From a virus, in IMG/VR virus record IMGVR_UViG_3300023184_004591, positions 31,293 to 95,292 of that record: 64,000 nucleotides of DNA; one strand, 5' to 3'. Below the pieces are notes generated by a model that searched no databases, was not told the DNA's origin, and saw only the letters and a program-made list of their open reading frames with translations. Every line of letters starts with the position of its first letter. The first letter of the stretch is position 1. Positions 34,587 through 43,599 of the stretch are shown here, piece after piece. Position numbers and translations under genes: made by a program.

Positions 34587-35033
34587 ATGATTTCATTACC
34601 GAAAGAAATTACCGAATACTTAGGTAAGTGTTTTGATTATGTACCTAATTCAGATCCGTCTATTGAAGGTCATAAACGTAATATTGATTTACGTGATAAA
34701 GGCCATGTTTCTTATCAACAATTAGGTAGAATGAAAAATTGGTTTGATAATTATGATGGAGATGGTACTGACGCACCTTTTATACTAAATGGTGGGGAAT
34801 ACGTAAAGAATTGGACTAACGATACAATTACTCAATTAAGAAAGGGTGATGAACAAAATACTGAGATACATAGAGATTATATGCCATCTGACGTTAATCA
34901 AGATTTAATTGACGATATGGGTTGGTTGGCAGATATGAATAGACCATCAAAAGAACATAGTTCAGTTAATGATGATTTAAAAATAACAGAAGCCTTAATA
35001 AGGATAAACGACATAATGAAAAAAATAATTTAA
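34587..35033 (+). CDS. Hypothetical protein
   Basis: 148 aa from the ATG at 34587 (MISLPKEITEYLGKCFDYVP). A GTG start at 34563 is possible but overlaps the previous gene. Contains a conserved-looking EGHKRNIDLRDKGHVSYQQ and MKNWFDNYDGDG. C-terminus is helical (ALIRINDIMKKII). Soluble, acidic. I cannot name the family. One base separates it from the next gene. Confidence 0.55.
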   Translation: MISLPKEITEYLGKCFDYVPNSDPSIEGHKRNIDLRDKGHVSYQQLGRMKNWFDNYDGDGTDAPFILNGGEYVKNWTNDTITQLRKGDEQNTEIHRDYMPSDVNQDLIDDMGWLADMNRPSKEHSSVNDDLKITEALIRINDIMKKII

Positions 35034-35034
35034 T

Positions 35035-35322
35035 ATGGCAACAAGTGAAAGATTAGATTTTAGTCAACCTAATAATGAATTAGGTCAAATTGCTGAACAA
35101 CAAAGACAAAAGTTAATCCCTAAAAACGATTACAAATCGGTTAACCCTTATTCGTCAACCAATAAAGATGCAATGTCCGATGGTGACGAGTTTGGTAAAG
35201 GTACCGGAGTATTCTTAGATACCGCAAATGGTGGTTCATCTGTAGATACTATTGAGCGTATTAGTGAGATAAAGATTAATGAATATCAAAAAAACAAACC
35301 TTACACAACTCCGTCCGCATAA
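35035..35322 (+). CDS. Hypothetical small protein
   Basis: 95 aa, polar and Asn/Ser/Gln-rich with little predicted structure (MATSERLDFSQPNNELGQIA). Its stop codon overlaps the start of the WYL-like gene. Probably a virion or assembly factor judging by its operon; no family recognised. Confidence 0.5.
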   Translation: MATSERLDFSQPNNELGQIAEQQRQKLIPKNDYKSVNPYSSTNKDAMSDGDEFGKGTGVFLDTANGGSSVDTIERISEIKINEYQKNKPYTTPSA

Positions 35323-35726
35323 TGAAACTTTACAATACATTAAAAGGTCTTATCGTTGAAGTAGCTTCAATTGAATCCGTTGTTGATGCTATTAAAAAAA
35401 AGAGACGTGTTGTAATTTATTATAGTGGTGATGAACCAGGAGGTAATGGTTTAAGAACGATTGAACCTGTTTGTTTTGGGTATAGTAAGAAAGGTAATCC
35501 TGTTTTACGAGCTTGGGATATGGAAGGTGCGTCACATAGGGCATACTTAGGTGAGAAACCTTTACCAAGTTGGAGAATGTTTAGAATAGACAAAGTTCAA
35601 TTTATAAGACCAACGGCAGAGACATTTAATGAACCAAGACCAAACTATAATCCTAACGGAGATAAAAGTATGACTAAAGTTATTATTAACGCAGTCTTTG
35701 ATAACACTGAAGAAAATTTAGCTTAA
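35322..35726 (+). CDS. WYL-like domain protein
   Basis: 134 aa. RRVVIYYSGDEPGG, LRTIEPVCFGYSKKGNPVLRA and PSWRMFRIDKVQF follow the WYL-domain order (beta-barrel with a basic groove that senses nucleotides or binds nucleic acid). No helix-turn-helix is attached. The N-terminus MKLYNTLKGLIVEVAS is a short amphipathic peptide ending in I-V-E at residues 11-13, similar to T4 capsid-targeting peptides cut by the prohead protease at (L/I)-x-E. It may therefore be packaged in the head. Confidence 0.65.
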   Translation: MKLYNTLKGLIVEVASIESVVDAIKKKRRVVIYYSGDEPGGNGLRTIEPVCFGYSKKGNPVLRAWDMEGASHRAYLGEKPLPSWRMFRIDKVQFIRPTAETFNEPRPNYNPNGDKSMTKVIINAVFDNTEENLA

Positions 35727-35727
35727 T

Positions 35728-36327
35728 ATGAATTCAGAACAAGATTTAATACAAAAATTAATGATCTCAAAAAAGATCATGGAAAAACACAATGATATGG
35801 GTAGAAATGGTATCCAATCAACAGGTGGTATGTCAGCACCAATGGTGGAAGATTACCAACCTATACAAGCAAGTTATAATTTACCACAAGAATTTTTATC
35901 AGAACAAGAAGTCGCAAAACCAATTAATAATGGGCCAATGACATCTGATAGAATTTTAGGATCTAAATTACCTGACGAAATTAAAAAATTAATGATGGAA
36001 CATCCAATCCAACAACCTACAATGGGGGCGGGTTCTGGGACATTGTCAAATGAGTTAGTTGAAAAAGCAAGTAGATTGATGAATACAAATGCTAAAGGAG
36101 AAATATTAGAGAACAAACAACCACAAAGACAACAACAACCACAATCTAACGTTGGTGTTGACGCAAATGTAATTAGAGACATCGTAAGAGAAACTGTGGA
36201 GAGTGTCCTGAGAGAAAATGGTTTATTAACTGAATCTGAAACTAAAAGTAATGAAGTTTTTAAATTTAGAGTTGGTCAACATATTTTTGAAGGTAAGTTA
36301 GTAAGAGTCAAAAAAATTGCAAAATAA
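35728..36327 (+). CDS. Putative prohead core or internal virion protein
   Basis: 199 aa. The N-terminal two thirds are low-complexity, rich in Gln, Met, Pro and Asn (PQRQQQPQ). The C-terminus is a helix (VIRDIVRETVESVLREN) followed by a small beta motif (VFKFRVGQHIFEGKLVRVKKI). A site LLTESE fits the (L/I)-x-E cleavage rule. Such features suit a scaffold or internal head protein, but no family is recognised. Last gene before a clear terminator. Confidence 0.5.
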   Translation: MNSEQDLIQKLMISKKIMEKHNDMGRNGIQSTGGMSAPMVEDYQPIQASYNLPQEFLSEQEVAKPINNGPMTSDRILGSKLPDEIKKLMMEHPIQQPTMGAGSGTLSNELVEKASRLMNTNAKGEILENKQPQRQQQPQSNVGVDANVIRDIVRETVESVLRENGLLTESETKSNEVFKFRVGQHIFEGKLVRVKKIAK

Positions 36328-36348
36328 TTTAATTTAAAATAAATAAGG

Positions 36349-36377
36349 AACCTCAATCTATGATTGGGGTTTTTTTG
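36349..36377 (+). terminator. Rho-independent terminator
   Basis: AACCTCAATC (36349-36358), a 3-nt loop, and GATTGGGGTT (36362-36371) pair over 10 bp with one G-T mismatch pair. A run of seven T follows. It closes the rightward operon 33419-36327. Confidence 0.9.
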
Positions 36378-36433
36378 TTTATTGGGTTGATATTTCCGTA
36401 GATTTAGATTACATTTCTATTATTATTAGAACT

Positions 36434-37648
36434 ATGGAAAAAATTAATGTATTAGTATTACCTTCAGACACCTCAGGTGTGGGTAAATTTAGATCGGTAG
36501 ATCCGCACGTAAAATTACAAAATCTATACCCTAACGACTTTCATGTCGATATAGATTACACACCTAACATTCAAGACGAAAATTATTGGAAAAAATATAA
36601 TATTGTTCACTTCCATAGAAATATTGGACAGGACTACGATTCATGTCCAATGTTGATTGAAAAATTAAAAGGAATGGGTATCATTGTTATTGGTGATATT
36701 GATGATTATTGGTTACCAACAAAGGAACACCCTATTCATCAATTAATCGTACAAAATAAATTACACGAAAAGATTGTTAAAAATTTAAAAGTTTGTTCAT
36801 ATGTAATTACAACTACGGAAATTTTTGCAAATGAAATACGTAAATTTAATAAGAACGTAGTTGTGTTTCCAAATGCTATTGACCCAAATGAATCTCAGTT
36901 TAAAGAACCAACATTACCATCAGATAAAATTAGAGTTGGTTGGTTAGGAGGATCTTCCCATTTACACGATTTAAAATTAATTGATGGTACCGTTTCTAAA
37001 TTATCTTCATTACAAGATAAGTTACAATTTTATGTTTGTGGATTTGACACTCGTGGTCATGTTACAGAAATAAATCAACAAACGGGAGAAAAAACTCAAA
37101 GACCAATTAAACCTGAAGAAACAGTTTGGTTAAAGTATGAAAAAATATTCACTAACGACTATAAAATTGTAACACCAAAGTATAAAGAATTTTTAAGTAA
37201 ATTTGAGGACACAGAATATATTGGATCCGAAAATGAAAATTACGTTAGAGTTTGGACAAAACCAGTAACATCTTATGCTAAAAATTATTCTAAATTTGAT
37301 ATTTCATTAGCACCTATACAAAATCATATTTTTAATAGAATGAAATCTCAATTAAAAGTTATTGAGGCAGGGTTTTACAAAAAAGCTTTAATTGCATCAA
37401 ATGTTGGTCCTTATACAATTGATTTAAAACACGCACTTAAAAATGGTGAATTTACAGATGGGAATGCTTTATTAGTGGACAACGCAAGAAACCATAGTGA
37501 TTGGGCAAAAAATATTAAGAAGTTGGTTGACAATCCAAGTATGATTGTGGATCTTGGTGAAAGACTATATGAAACCGTGAAAGACAAATATGACCTTAAT
37601 CAAGTTACTAAAACAAGATCTGAATTTTACAAATCTTTAATTAAATAA
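36434..37648 (+). CDS. GT-B-fold glycosyltransferase (GT4-like)
   Basis: 404 aa. N-terminal Rossmann half (INVLVLPSDTSGVGKFRS; NIVHFHRNIG), then the donor-binding half with VVVFPNAIDPNE, RVGWLGGSSHLHDL and a late APIQNHIFNRMKSQLKVIEAG, the E-containing nucleotide-sugar site of GT4-type enzymes. It would transfer a sugar from an NDP- or GDP-sugar to a growing glycan. First gene of the second glycan cluster, 106 nt after the previous operon. I see no clean TATTTAT motif upstream. Confidence 0.8.
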   Translation: MEKINVLVLPSDTSGVGKFRSVDPHVKLQNLYPNDFHVDIDYTPNIQDENYWKKYNIVHFHRNIGQDYDSCPMLIEKLKGMGIIVIGDIDDYWLPTKEHPIHQLIVQNKLHEKIVKNLKVCSYVITTTEIFANEIRKFNKNVVVFPNAIDPNESQFKEPTLPSDKIRVGWLGGSSHLHDLKLIDGTVSKLSSLQDKLQFYVCGFDTRGHVTEINQQTGEKTQRPIKPEETVWLKYEKIFTNDYKIVTPKYKEFLSKFEDTEYIGSENENYVRVWTKPVTSYAKNYSKFDISLAPIQNHIFNRMKSQLKVIEAGFYKKALIASNVGPYTIDLKHALKNGEFTDGNALLVDNARNHSDWAKNIKKLVDNPSMIVDLGERLYETVKDKYDLNQVTKTRSEFYKSLIK

Positions 37649-37649
37649 T

Positions 37650-38102
37650 ATGTCTAATAAAAAAGGAATAGTAGGTTTTACCGCAGGTAACTTTGATTTA
37701 TTACATCCTGGCTACATTTATACATTTGAAACTGCAAAAGAACACTGTGATTATTTTATGGTGTTTCTTCAAAGAGATCCTTCTGAGACACGATTTACTA
37801 AATACAAACCTGTTGTCCCATTATATGAAAGACACAAAACATTAATGTCAATAAAATACATTGATGAGGTTGTAACATATCAAACTGAAGATGATTTACT
37901 AAAATTGATTGAATTTTTTAAACCTGATGTGAGAATTTTAGGAGACGATTATATTGGTAAACGATTCACTGGAGATCATATACCAATGGAAATTATTTAC
38001 ACTACAAGATCACATAATTGGTCAACAACAAAAATTAAAGACTTAATTACAATACAAACTTTAAAACAAAATCCTGAAATTATTAAACAAATTGAATTAT
38101 GA
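37650..38102 (+). CDS. Cytidylyltransferase-family nucleotidyltransferase
   Basis: 150 aa. GNFDLLHPGYIYTFETAK carries the nucleotidyltransferase signature as HPGY (His19-Tyr22) rather than the usual HxGH. The end motif WSTTKIKDL matches the ISTT-type CTP-binding site of TagD/RfaE-C-like enzymes. Likely activates a sugar or polyol phosphate with CTP or ATP for use by the neighbouring glycosyltransferases. The His-to-Tyr change in the signature could affect activity. One base after the GT gene; overlaps the exonuclease gene by 4 nt. Confidence 0.8.
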   Translation: MSNKKGIVGFTAGNFDLLHPGYIYTFETAKEHCDYFMVFLQRDPSETRFTKYKPVVPLYERHKTLMSIKYIDEVVTYQTEDDLLKLIEFFKPDVRILGDDYIGKRFTGDHIPMEIIYTTRSHNWSTTKIKDLITIQTLKQNPEIIKQIEL

Positions 38103-38815
38103 TAAACATCCCAATTACAAAAATTTTATTCCTCGACATTGAAACTGTAGGGATAACTAAAGATTACGATTCTTGCGTAAAACAATATCCAAGATTGTCA
38201 GAACAATTCGACAAATATTTCGATTGGTTCTTAAAAAGATTTCCTGAAGACGAAGGACTGTGTCCTAGAACCGAGCTTAAGGATTACATCTTTAAAAAAC
38301 GAACGGCATTGGTTCCTGAATTTGCAAAAATAGTTTGTGTTAGTGTTGCATTTGTTATGGACAACAATGAAATTAAAAAACAAACATTTTCAAATGATAA
38401 TGAGGGTGAACTATTAAAAGATTTACAAACGTTATTAAATCGTTGTGGTAAATTGGATTTTTATTTATGTGGTCACAATTTAAAAAACTTTGATATTCCA
38501 ATGATTGCAAAACGAATGATCATTAATGGATTAAAACCTTCTTCAATTCTACCATCATACGATACAAAGCCTTGGGAAGTTAAAGCAATTGATACAAAGG
38601 ATGTGTGGCAATACGGAGCATATACCGCAATTGGTTCATTAGATTTAATGTGTTCTTGTTTGGATATACCAACACCAAAAGGTGGGGATGTAACAGGAGA
38701 CAAAGTTCATGATTGTTATTGGAACAAAGGTATGTTAAAAGAAATTGGTGAGTACTGTGAAAGAGATGTTGATGTATTAATTGACGCAATAATTAAACTA
38801 AAACAATTAAAATAA
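38099..38815 (+). CDS. DEDD-family 3'-5' exonuclease (PolB-exonuclease-like)
   Basis: 238 aa. ExoI FLDIETVG (Asp13, Glu15), ExoII GHNLKNFDIPMI, and a C-terminal YCERDVDVL with the last catalytic Asp. This is the stand-alone exonuclease family related to the proofreading domain of family B polymerases. Probable role in DNA repair or end trimming. It shares single-base or 4-nt overlaps with both neighbours, so it is translated as part of the mixed sugar/nucleotide operon. Confidence 0.82.
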   Translation: MINIPITKILFLDIETVGITKDYDSCVKQYPRLSEQFDKYFDWFLKRFPEDEGLCPRTELKDYIFKKRTALVPEFAKIVCVSVAFVMDNNEIKKQTFSNDNEGELLKDLQTLLNRCGKLDFYLCGHNLKNFDIPMIAKRMIINGLKPSSILPSYDTKPWEVKAIDTKDVWQYGAYTAIGSLDLMCSCLDIPTPKGGDVTGDKVHDCYWNKGMLKEIGEYCERDVDVLIDAIIKLKQLK

Positions 38816-39396
38816 TGGATGACGTTGAGAGATTGATAAAACAATTAGAAGAATTAGATTCAATGTTCGGTGAGGACATGAATGAAATGAATTATGATGA
38901 AATTATAGATAAACATGGTTTTGATCTTTTTGAACTTGAAAAAGAAATGGAGAGTTATCAACCAACAATGAAATTAGAATTCTCATCAAAAAAATATGAC
39001 CCTAACTTTGCATACCCAACTGATTCAGGTATGGATTTATATTCAATGGAATCAATGATTATTGAACCATTTGGTAGAATATTAGCTCCAACAGGAGTTC
39101 ATTTTGATGTTCCTGAAAATTATGAAATTCAAATTAGATCAAAAAGTGGTTTAGCACTTAATCAAGGTTTAATGGTATTAAACTCACCAGGAACCGTAGA
39201 TCAAGGATACACAGGCGAAATTAAGGTTATATTGTTTAACACAACAAATAGTCCTGTTGAAATAAAAGAAGGTCAAAAAATTGCACAAGCGGTTGTTTGT
39301 CCCGTAGTTTGTGGAAAATGGTTAAACTTAATTAAAGTTGATACAATAAAAAATAAAGATAGATCAGATAATGGTTTTGGATCAACAGGTATATAA
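38815..39396 (+). CDS. dut: dUTPase (deoxyuridine triphosphatase)
   Basis: 193 aa. Residues 54-193 are a trimeric dUTPase with all five motifs: DSGMDLYS (70-77), RSKSGL (108-113), GTVDQGYTGEI (126-136), GQKIAQAVV, and the Gly-rich C-terminal RSDNGFGSTG (183-192). It hydrolyses dUTP to dUMP, keeping uracil out of phage DNA. The first about 50 residues are an acidic helical extension (MDDVERLIKQLEELDSMFGE) not present in the minimal enzyme. Starts on the last base of the exonuclease stop. Confidence 0.93.
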   Translation: MDDVERLIKQLEELDSMFGEDMNEMNYDEIIDKHGFDLFELEKEMESYQPTMKLEFSSKKYDPNFAYPTDSGMDLYSMESMIIEPFGRILAPTGVHFDVPENYEIQIRSKSGLALNQGLMVLNSPGTVDQGYTGEIKVILFNTTNSPVEIKEGQKIAQAVVCPVVCGKWLNLIKVDTIKNKDRSDNGFGSTGI

Positions 39397-39397
39397 T

Positions 39398-39964
39398 ATG
39401 GAACAAAAAATATTAAAACAGGTTATGAGACCTAAAGGGACTCATTTAGAAAACGAATTAAGACGTTTTTGTAGAGAAGCAAAAGAAATAATCGGAGATT
39501 CTCCTACCATCGTTGAATTAGGATCATACATGGGTGAAAGCAGTTTAATTTTTGCCGAAGAATTCCCTAACGGAAAAATATATTGTGTGGATAGCTGGGA
39601 GGGCGGATTTGATAATTCAGATACTTGTAGTGGGGATGACTATAATGATGTTGAAAATCAATTTAATATACGAACAAGTTTGGTGAACAACATTACTAAA
39701 ATAAAGGGTTTATCAACTAGTGTAGGTTTTGAATGTGATTTAGTTTATATCGATGCTTGTCATAAATATGAATGTGTTAAAAATGATATAATTCATTGGT
39801 CTCCTTTTGTTAAAAAAGTAATATCTGGACATGATTACTATGAAGATATTGATTTCTGTAATCGACACCCACATATAAAAGGGGTAAAAATTGCAATTGA
39901 AGAAATGTTAGGTTTACCTGACAAACAATATACCGATGGGTCTTGGTTAATAGTAAAAAAATGA
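39398..39964 (+). CDS. Class I SAM-dependent methyltransferase
   Basis: 188 aa from the ATG at 39398, one base after the dut stop; a longer reading into dut is not favoured. VELGSYMGESSLIFAEEF is the SAM site, followed by IYCVDSW and CDLVYIDACHKYE, the layout of Methyltransf_24-type enzymes. These often methylate sugars. Ends in ATGA overlap with the GT92-like gene. Confidence 0.75.
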   Translation: MEQKILKQVMRPKGTHLENELRRFCREAKEIIGDSPTIVELGSYMGESSLIFAEEFPNGKIYCVDSWEGGFDNSDTCSGDDYNDVENQFNIRTSLVNNITKIKGLSTSVGFECDLVYIDACHKYECVKNDIIHWSPFVKKVISGHDYYEDIDFCNRHPHIKGVKIAIEEMLGLPDKQYTDGSWLIVKK

Positions 39965-40662
39965 AAATAGGAGTTTGTTTAATAATTAAAGATGAAAATG
40001 AATATGTGGATGAATGGTTGTCCCACTATAGAAAATTAGGTGCGGATAAATTTTTCATTTATGATAATAATAGTTCAACCCCAATTAATGTGGTATCAGA
40101 AGATGTTGATGTTATTTTATGGAACGATGAAAAATTTGGATCTCAAAATAATGCATATTTAGATTGTTGCAATAAAAATAAAGATTTTGATTATATTGGT
40201 TTTTTTGATACTGATGAATTTTATATTTCAAATACAATGAATATAAAAGAAGATATAAATAATTTAACTAATAAATTTGGGAACTTTAGTGGTTTTGGAA
40301 TTTACTGGAGAATGTATGGTAAAACAAATCCATACTATATGGAAAGAAATCCAACTGAAGAATACACCCAATATTTTAATAATGACCACATTAAGAGTTT
40401 CATAGACCCCAAAACAATCAATCGTTTTCCTGACCCTCATTTTCCTTCGATAAATGGTAGGTATATAGATGAATTAGGTCGTACAGTTGTTTCGCCGATT
40501 GGTCAACACACAAGTGAAACAATATGGTTAAAACATATATGGACAAGAAGTTTATCCGAATTTGAATCTAAAATTAAAAGGGGGGACGTAAATAGAGTGA
40601 TAAGAATTATAAATAAAAATGACTTTTTTGTTTATAATGACAAATGCGTAATATCTGACTAA
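39961..40662 (+). CDS. GT92/DUF23-like glycosyltransferase
   Basis: 233 aa from the ATG at 39961, overlapping the previous stop by 4 nt. LIIKDENEYVDEWLSHYRKLG and FFIYDNNSS, then DYIGFFDTDEFY with the DTD metal site, match GT2/GT92-type enzymes. A late HIWTRSLSEFESKIKRG resembles the family's C-terminal helix. Acceptor unknown. Confidence 0.75.
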   Translation: MKIGVCLIIKDENEYVDEWLSHYRKLGADKFFIYDNNSSTPINVVSEDVDVILWNDEKFGSQNNAYLDCCNKNKDFDYIGFFDTDEFYISNTMNIKEDINNLTNKFGNFSGFGIYWRMYGKTNPYYMERNPTEEYTQYFNNDHIKSFIDPKTINRFPDPHFPSINGRYIDELGRTVVSPIGQHTSETIWLKHIWTRSLSEFESKIKRGDVNRVIRIINKNDFFVYNDKCVISD

Positions 40663-40664
40663 TA

Positions 40665-42170
40665 ATGATAACAATAATATACTCAACACATAAAGACGAA
40701 ACCTATAATAACAAATTTAAACAACATTTGTTACAAACCGTAGGATTAAATGACGTACAGATTTTAGAATTTGTTAATCATAATCAATACTCATTATCCC
40801 AAGTTTATAACAGTGGTATCACACAATCAATTTACGATATTGTTGTATGTTGCCATAATGACATTAAACTTGAAAAAAATTGGGGTAAAAAATTATTAGA
40901 GGATTTTTCTAATAACCCCGAATTCGGTATAATTGGAAAAGCGGGATCTTGTTATTTTCCTGAGTCAGGTGTGTATTGGGAGAAAATGTCTCAAACTATG
41001 GTAGGTCAAGTTTATCATCATCCTGAGGACCAAAAAAAATGGTTAAACAAATACTCACCTAAGTTACCATTCTTAATACCCGTTGTGACAATTGATGGTT
41101 TATTTATGTCTTTTGATAAAACAAAATGTAAACATTTCTTTGATGAAACAATTGGTAAGTTCCACTTTTATGACCATCTTTTTTGTTTACCAAATTATTT
41201 GGATGGAGTTAAAATTGGTGTTACCTCATCTTTTGAAATAACACATCAATCTATTGGTCAACCTAATCAAGAATTTTGGGAAAGCAAAGATAAGTTTATC
41301 GAGAAGTGGGGAAAAAATTTACCACTAGATCTAAAACCGTCATTTGTTTATGCCCCTGAAATAAAAAGAAAACATTTTAAAAAATTTGGTAAGGTTGCAA
41401 TTATAATACCAACCAAAGGTAATGTGGAAATGTTAAAAGAGTGTGTGGATTCTTTCTATCAATATTGCGATAAAGATAGTTATGATATTTTTGTTGCGGA
41501 CACAGGATCAACCGATGAGGAAAAAAATTGGATTAAAGAAAATATTAATAACATAACCTTAATTGAATACGATTATTATAATTTTGCTAAAATTAATAAC
41601 AATGTTGTAAAAAATTTACCTAATAATGTTTATGAGTTTTTATTATTTTCAAATAATGATATTAAAATACTAAATGATGTTATTAGTGGTATGTTATCTG
41701 TTTTTGAAACAAACAGATTAACGGGAACAGTTGGTTGTAGATTACATTATGGGGATAACACAATACAACATGATGGTGTGTTTATGTATATTAGACAATC
41801 AAATAGTATAATAGGTGTTGATCATATTAATTTAAAAAATTACTACAATTACTCAAATAGTACAAAAGAAGTTTTTGGTAATACAGGTGGTTTAATGATG
41901 GTAAGAAAACTTGTGTTTGAAAATAACAATATGTTTAATGAAAATTATATATCCTGTTTTGAAGATGTTGAGTTTAATCTTATTTTAAATTCAATTGGAT
42001 TAAAAAATTATATTTGTGGAGAATGTGTTGCCTATCACTATGAATCAACAACTAGAAATGAAGATCCCAAAAATTTAGTTAAATTACAATATGATTATTT
42101 TACAAATTTAATTCCTTCAGTTAAAAAAAATATAGAAAAGATAAAACATAAATTTGTCTCCATTAAATAA
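40665..42170 (+). CDS. Tandem GT-A glycosyltransferase (two domains)
   Basis: 501 aa. The N-terminal domain (about 1-225: IIYSTHKDET, VVCCHNDIKLE) is a GT-A-like domain with NDI in the metal-binding position. The C-terminal domain (about 240-501) is a classic GT2: VAIIIPTKGNVEMLKECVDS, DTGSTDEEKNWI, LLFSNNDIKI, and the acceptor-side FGNTGGLMMVRK and CFEDVEFN. The two active sites could build a disaccharide. Two bases after the previous gene. Confidence 0.82.
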   Translation: MITIIYSTHKDETYNNKFKQHLLQTVGLNDVQILEFVNHNQYSLSQVYNSGITQSIYDIVVCCHNDIKLEKNWGKKLLEDFSNNPEFGIIGKAGSCYFPESGVYWEKMSQTMVGQVYHHPEDQKKWLNKYSPKLPFLIPVVTIDGLFMSFDKTKCKHFFDETIGKFHFYDHLFCLPNYLDGVKIGVTSSFEITHQSIGQPNQEFWESKDKFIEKWGKNLPLDLKPSFVYAPEIKRKHFKKFGKVAIIIPTKGNVEMLKECVDSFYQYCDKDSYDIFVADTGSTDEEKNWIKENINNITLIEYDYYNFAKINNNVVKNLPNNVYEFLLFSNNDIKILNDVISGMLSVFETNRLTGTVGCRLHYGDNTIQHDGVFMYIRQSNSIIGVDHINLKNYYNYSNSTKEVFGNTGGLMMVRKLVFENNNMFNENYISCFEDVEFNLILNSIGLKNYICGECVAYHYESTTRNEDPKNLVKLQYDYFTNLIPSVKKNIEKIKHKFVSIK

Positions 42171-42172
42171 AC

Positions 42173-42802
42173 ATGATATTATCTAACAGTAGAAAATTCA
42201 TTTTCATTAAAACAAGGAAATGTGGGGGAACTTCAATCCAAAATACGTTATTACCATTTTGTAATAATCAAGATTTTGTAACACTTGGTTTTAATAATTT
42301 AATTACAAAAAGTATCTCCCCAATAGAGGAATTTTCTGAATTAAGTGATGTTAGAAAAAAATTTAAAATTAACACTGATGAATATTATAAGTTTGGTTTT
42401 GTTAGAAATCCTTATTCAATAACTTTATCAAGATTTTTTTATCAAATTAAACAAAAAAGAATTACATTAAAACCAAAAAAAGAAGATTTTAATCTATGGG
42501 CAAAAAACGAATATTTTGTTAACGGTAAGGATTTTAATTATAAAGGAGATATGTTTAGTAGATTTTTATTTAATTTTAAAAATGAACCTATCGTTGATTT
42601 TATTGGCAAACTTGAAAACGTAGAATCTGATTTTTTAATAGTTAAAAATAAATTAAATTTAAATTCTAATATCATATTAAAAAACAATAATAAATCAAAT
42701 TTTAATAATGTACATTATAGTGACTGGATGTCAGATGAAACAATAGATTTAGTTAAAAAATTCTTCCCATTTGAACTTTCATATTTTAACTACGAGTTTT
42801 AA
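42173..42802 (+). CDS. Carbohydrate-type sulfotransferase
   Basis: 209 aa. FIKTRKCGGTSIQNTL (about 11-26) is the 5'-phosphosulfate-binding loop and FGFVRNPYSITLSRFF (about 74-89, Arg78 and Ser86) is the 3'-phosphate motif of Golgi-type Sulfotransfer_2 enzymes; IGKLENVESDF follows as usual. It would move sulfate from PAPS to a glycan. Very AT-rich with many Asn and Lys. Last gene before the gap upstream of phoH. Phage sulfotransferases are uncommon, and this one lies among glycosyltransferases. Confidence 0.8.
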   Translation: MILSNSRKFIFIKTRKCGGTSIQNTLLPFCNNQDFVTLGFNNLITKSISPIEEFSELSDVRKKFKINTDEYYKFGFVRNPYSITLSRFFYQIKQKRITLKPKKEDFNLWAKNEYFVNGKDFNYKGDMFSRFLFNFKNEPIVDFIGKLENVESDFLIVKNKLNLNSNIILKNNNKSNFNNVHYSDWMSDETIDLVKKFFPFELSYFNYEF

Positions 42803-42852
42803 ATGTTTATTATTTTTAAGTTGGTTTTATATTTAAGTTAAATAGAAAACTT

Positions 42853-43599
42853 ATGACAAGTAGAAAAAAACCAATTTTAAAAGACGAAACAACGTCAACT
42901 ACTCAACCACAAATTTCAAGAAAAGAGTTAATCAACTCAGTAATCAAAAGAAAACAAAAAAGTAAATTTTTATCCGATAATCAAAAAGACTATTACGATA
43001 TTTTAATTAACAATCAAATTACAATTTGTTCAGGACCGGCAGGTGTTGGTAAAAGTTACATTTCAATGAAAGCAGCAGTAGATTTATTAATGGATCCAAA
43101 CAATTCCTATGAAAAAATTATTATTGTTAGACCCGCAGTTGAAGCTGAAGAAAAATTAGGATCTCTTCCAGGAAATTTGGAAGAAAAATTAGATCCATAT
43201 ATTTTTCCATCTTATTACTTACTTAATAAAATAATCGGTAAAGAAGCGAGAGAAAAATTAAAAGAGTATGAGGTAATCGAAGTGTTTGCTTTAGCGTACA
43301 TGAGAGGAATGAATATTGACAATTCGATTTTAATTTTTGAGGAAGGACAGAACGCAACACCAAATCAAATGAAATTATTATTAACAAGGATTGGATTCAA
43401 TAGTAAATTTTTTATATCAGGAGATTTAGAACAAACGGATCGTTATAAGGATAAAAAACAATCAGGACTTTACGATGCATTACAAAGATTCAGTGGTATA
43501 CCAGATATTGGTATATATGATTTTAAAAATGCCAAAAATGTTAGAAACCCATTAATTAGTAAAATTTTAGTTAAGTACGATGAAGAAAATAGGGATTGA
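42853..43599 (+). CDS. phoH: PhoH-like ATPase
   Basis: 248 aa. Walker A GPAGVGKS (61-68), then IIIVRPAVEAEEKLGSLPG and a Walker B LIFEEGQNAT in which the usual DEAQN is EEGQN (163-167), a Glu-for-Asp and Gly-for-Ala change. ISGDLEQTDR is the sensor motif. PhoH proteins are RNA/DNA-linked ATPases common in large lytic phages. An N-terminal extension of about 40 residues is basic. A palindrome ATTTAAGTTAAAT (42831-42843) in the 50-nt leader may be part of its promoter. Confidence 0.92.
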   Translation: MTSRKKPILKDETTSTTQPQISRKELINSVIKRKQKSKFLSDNQKDYYDILINNQITICSGPAGVGKSYISMKAAVDLLMDPNNSYEKIIIVRPAVEAEEKLGSLPGNLEEKLDPYIFPSYYLLNKIIGKEAREKLKEYEVIEVFALAYMRGMNIDNSILIFEEGQNATPNQMKLLLTRIGFNSKFFISGDLEQTDRYKDKKQSGLYDALQRFSGIPDIGIYDFKNAKNVRNPLISKILVKYDEENRD

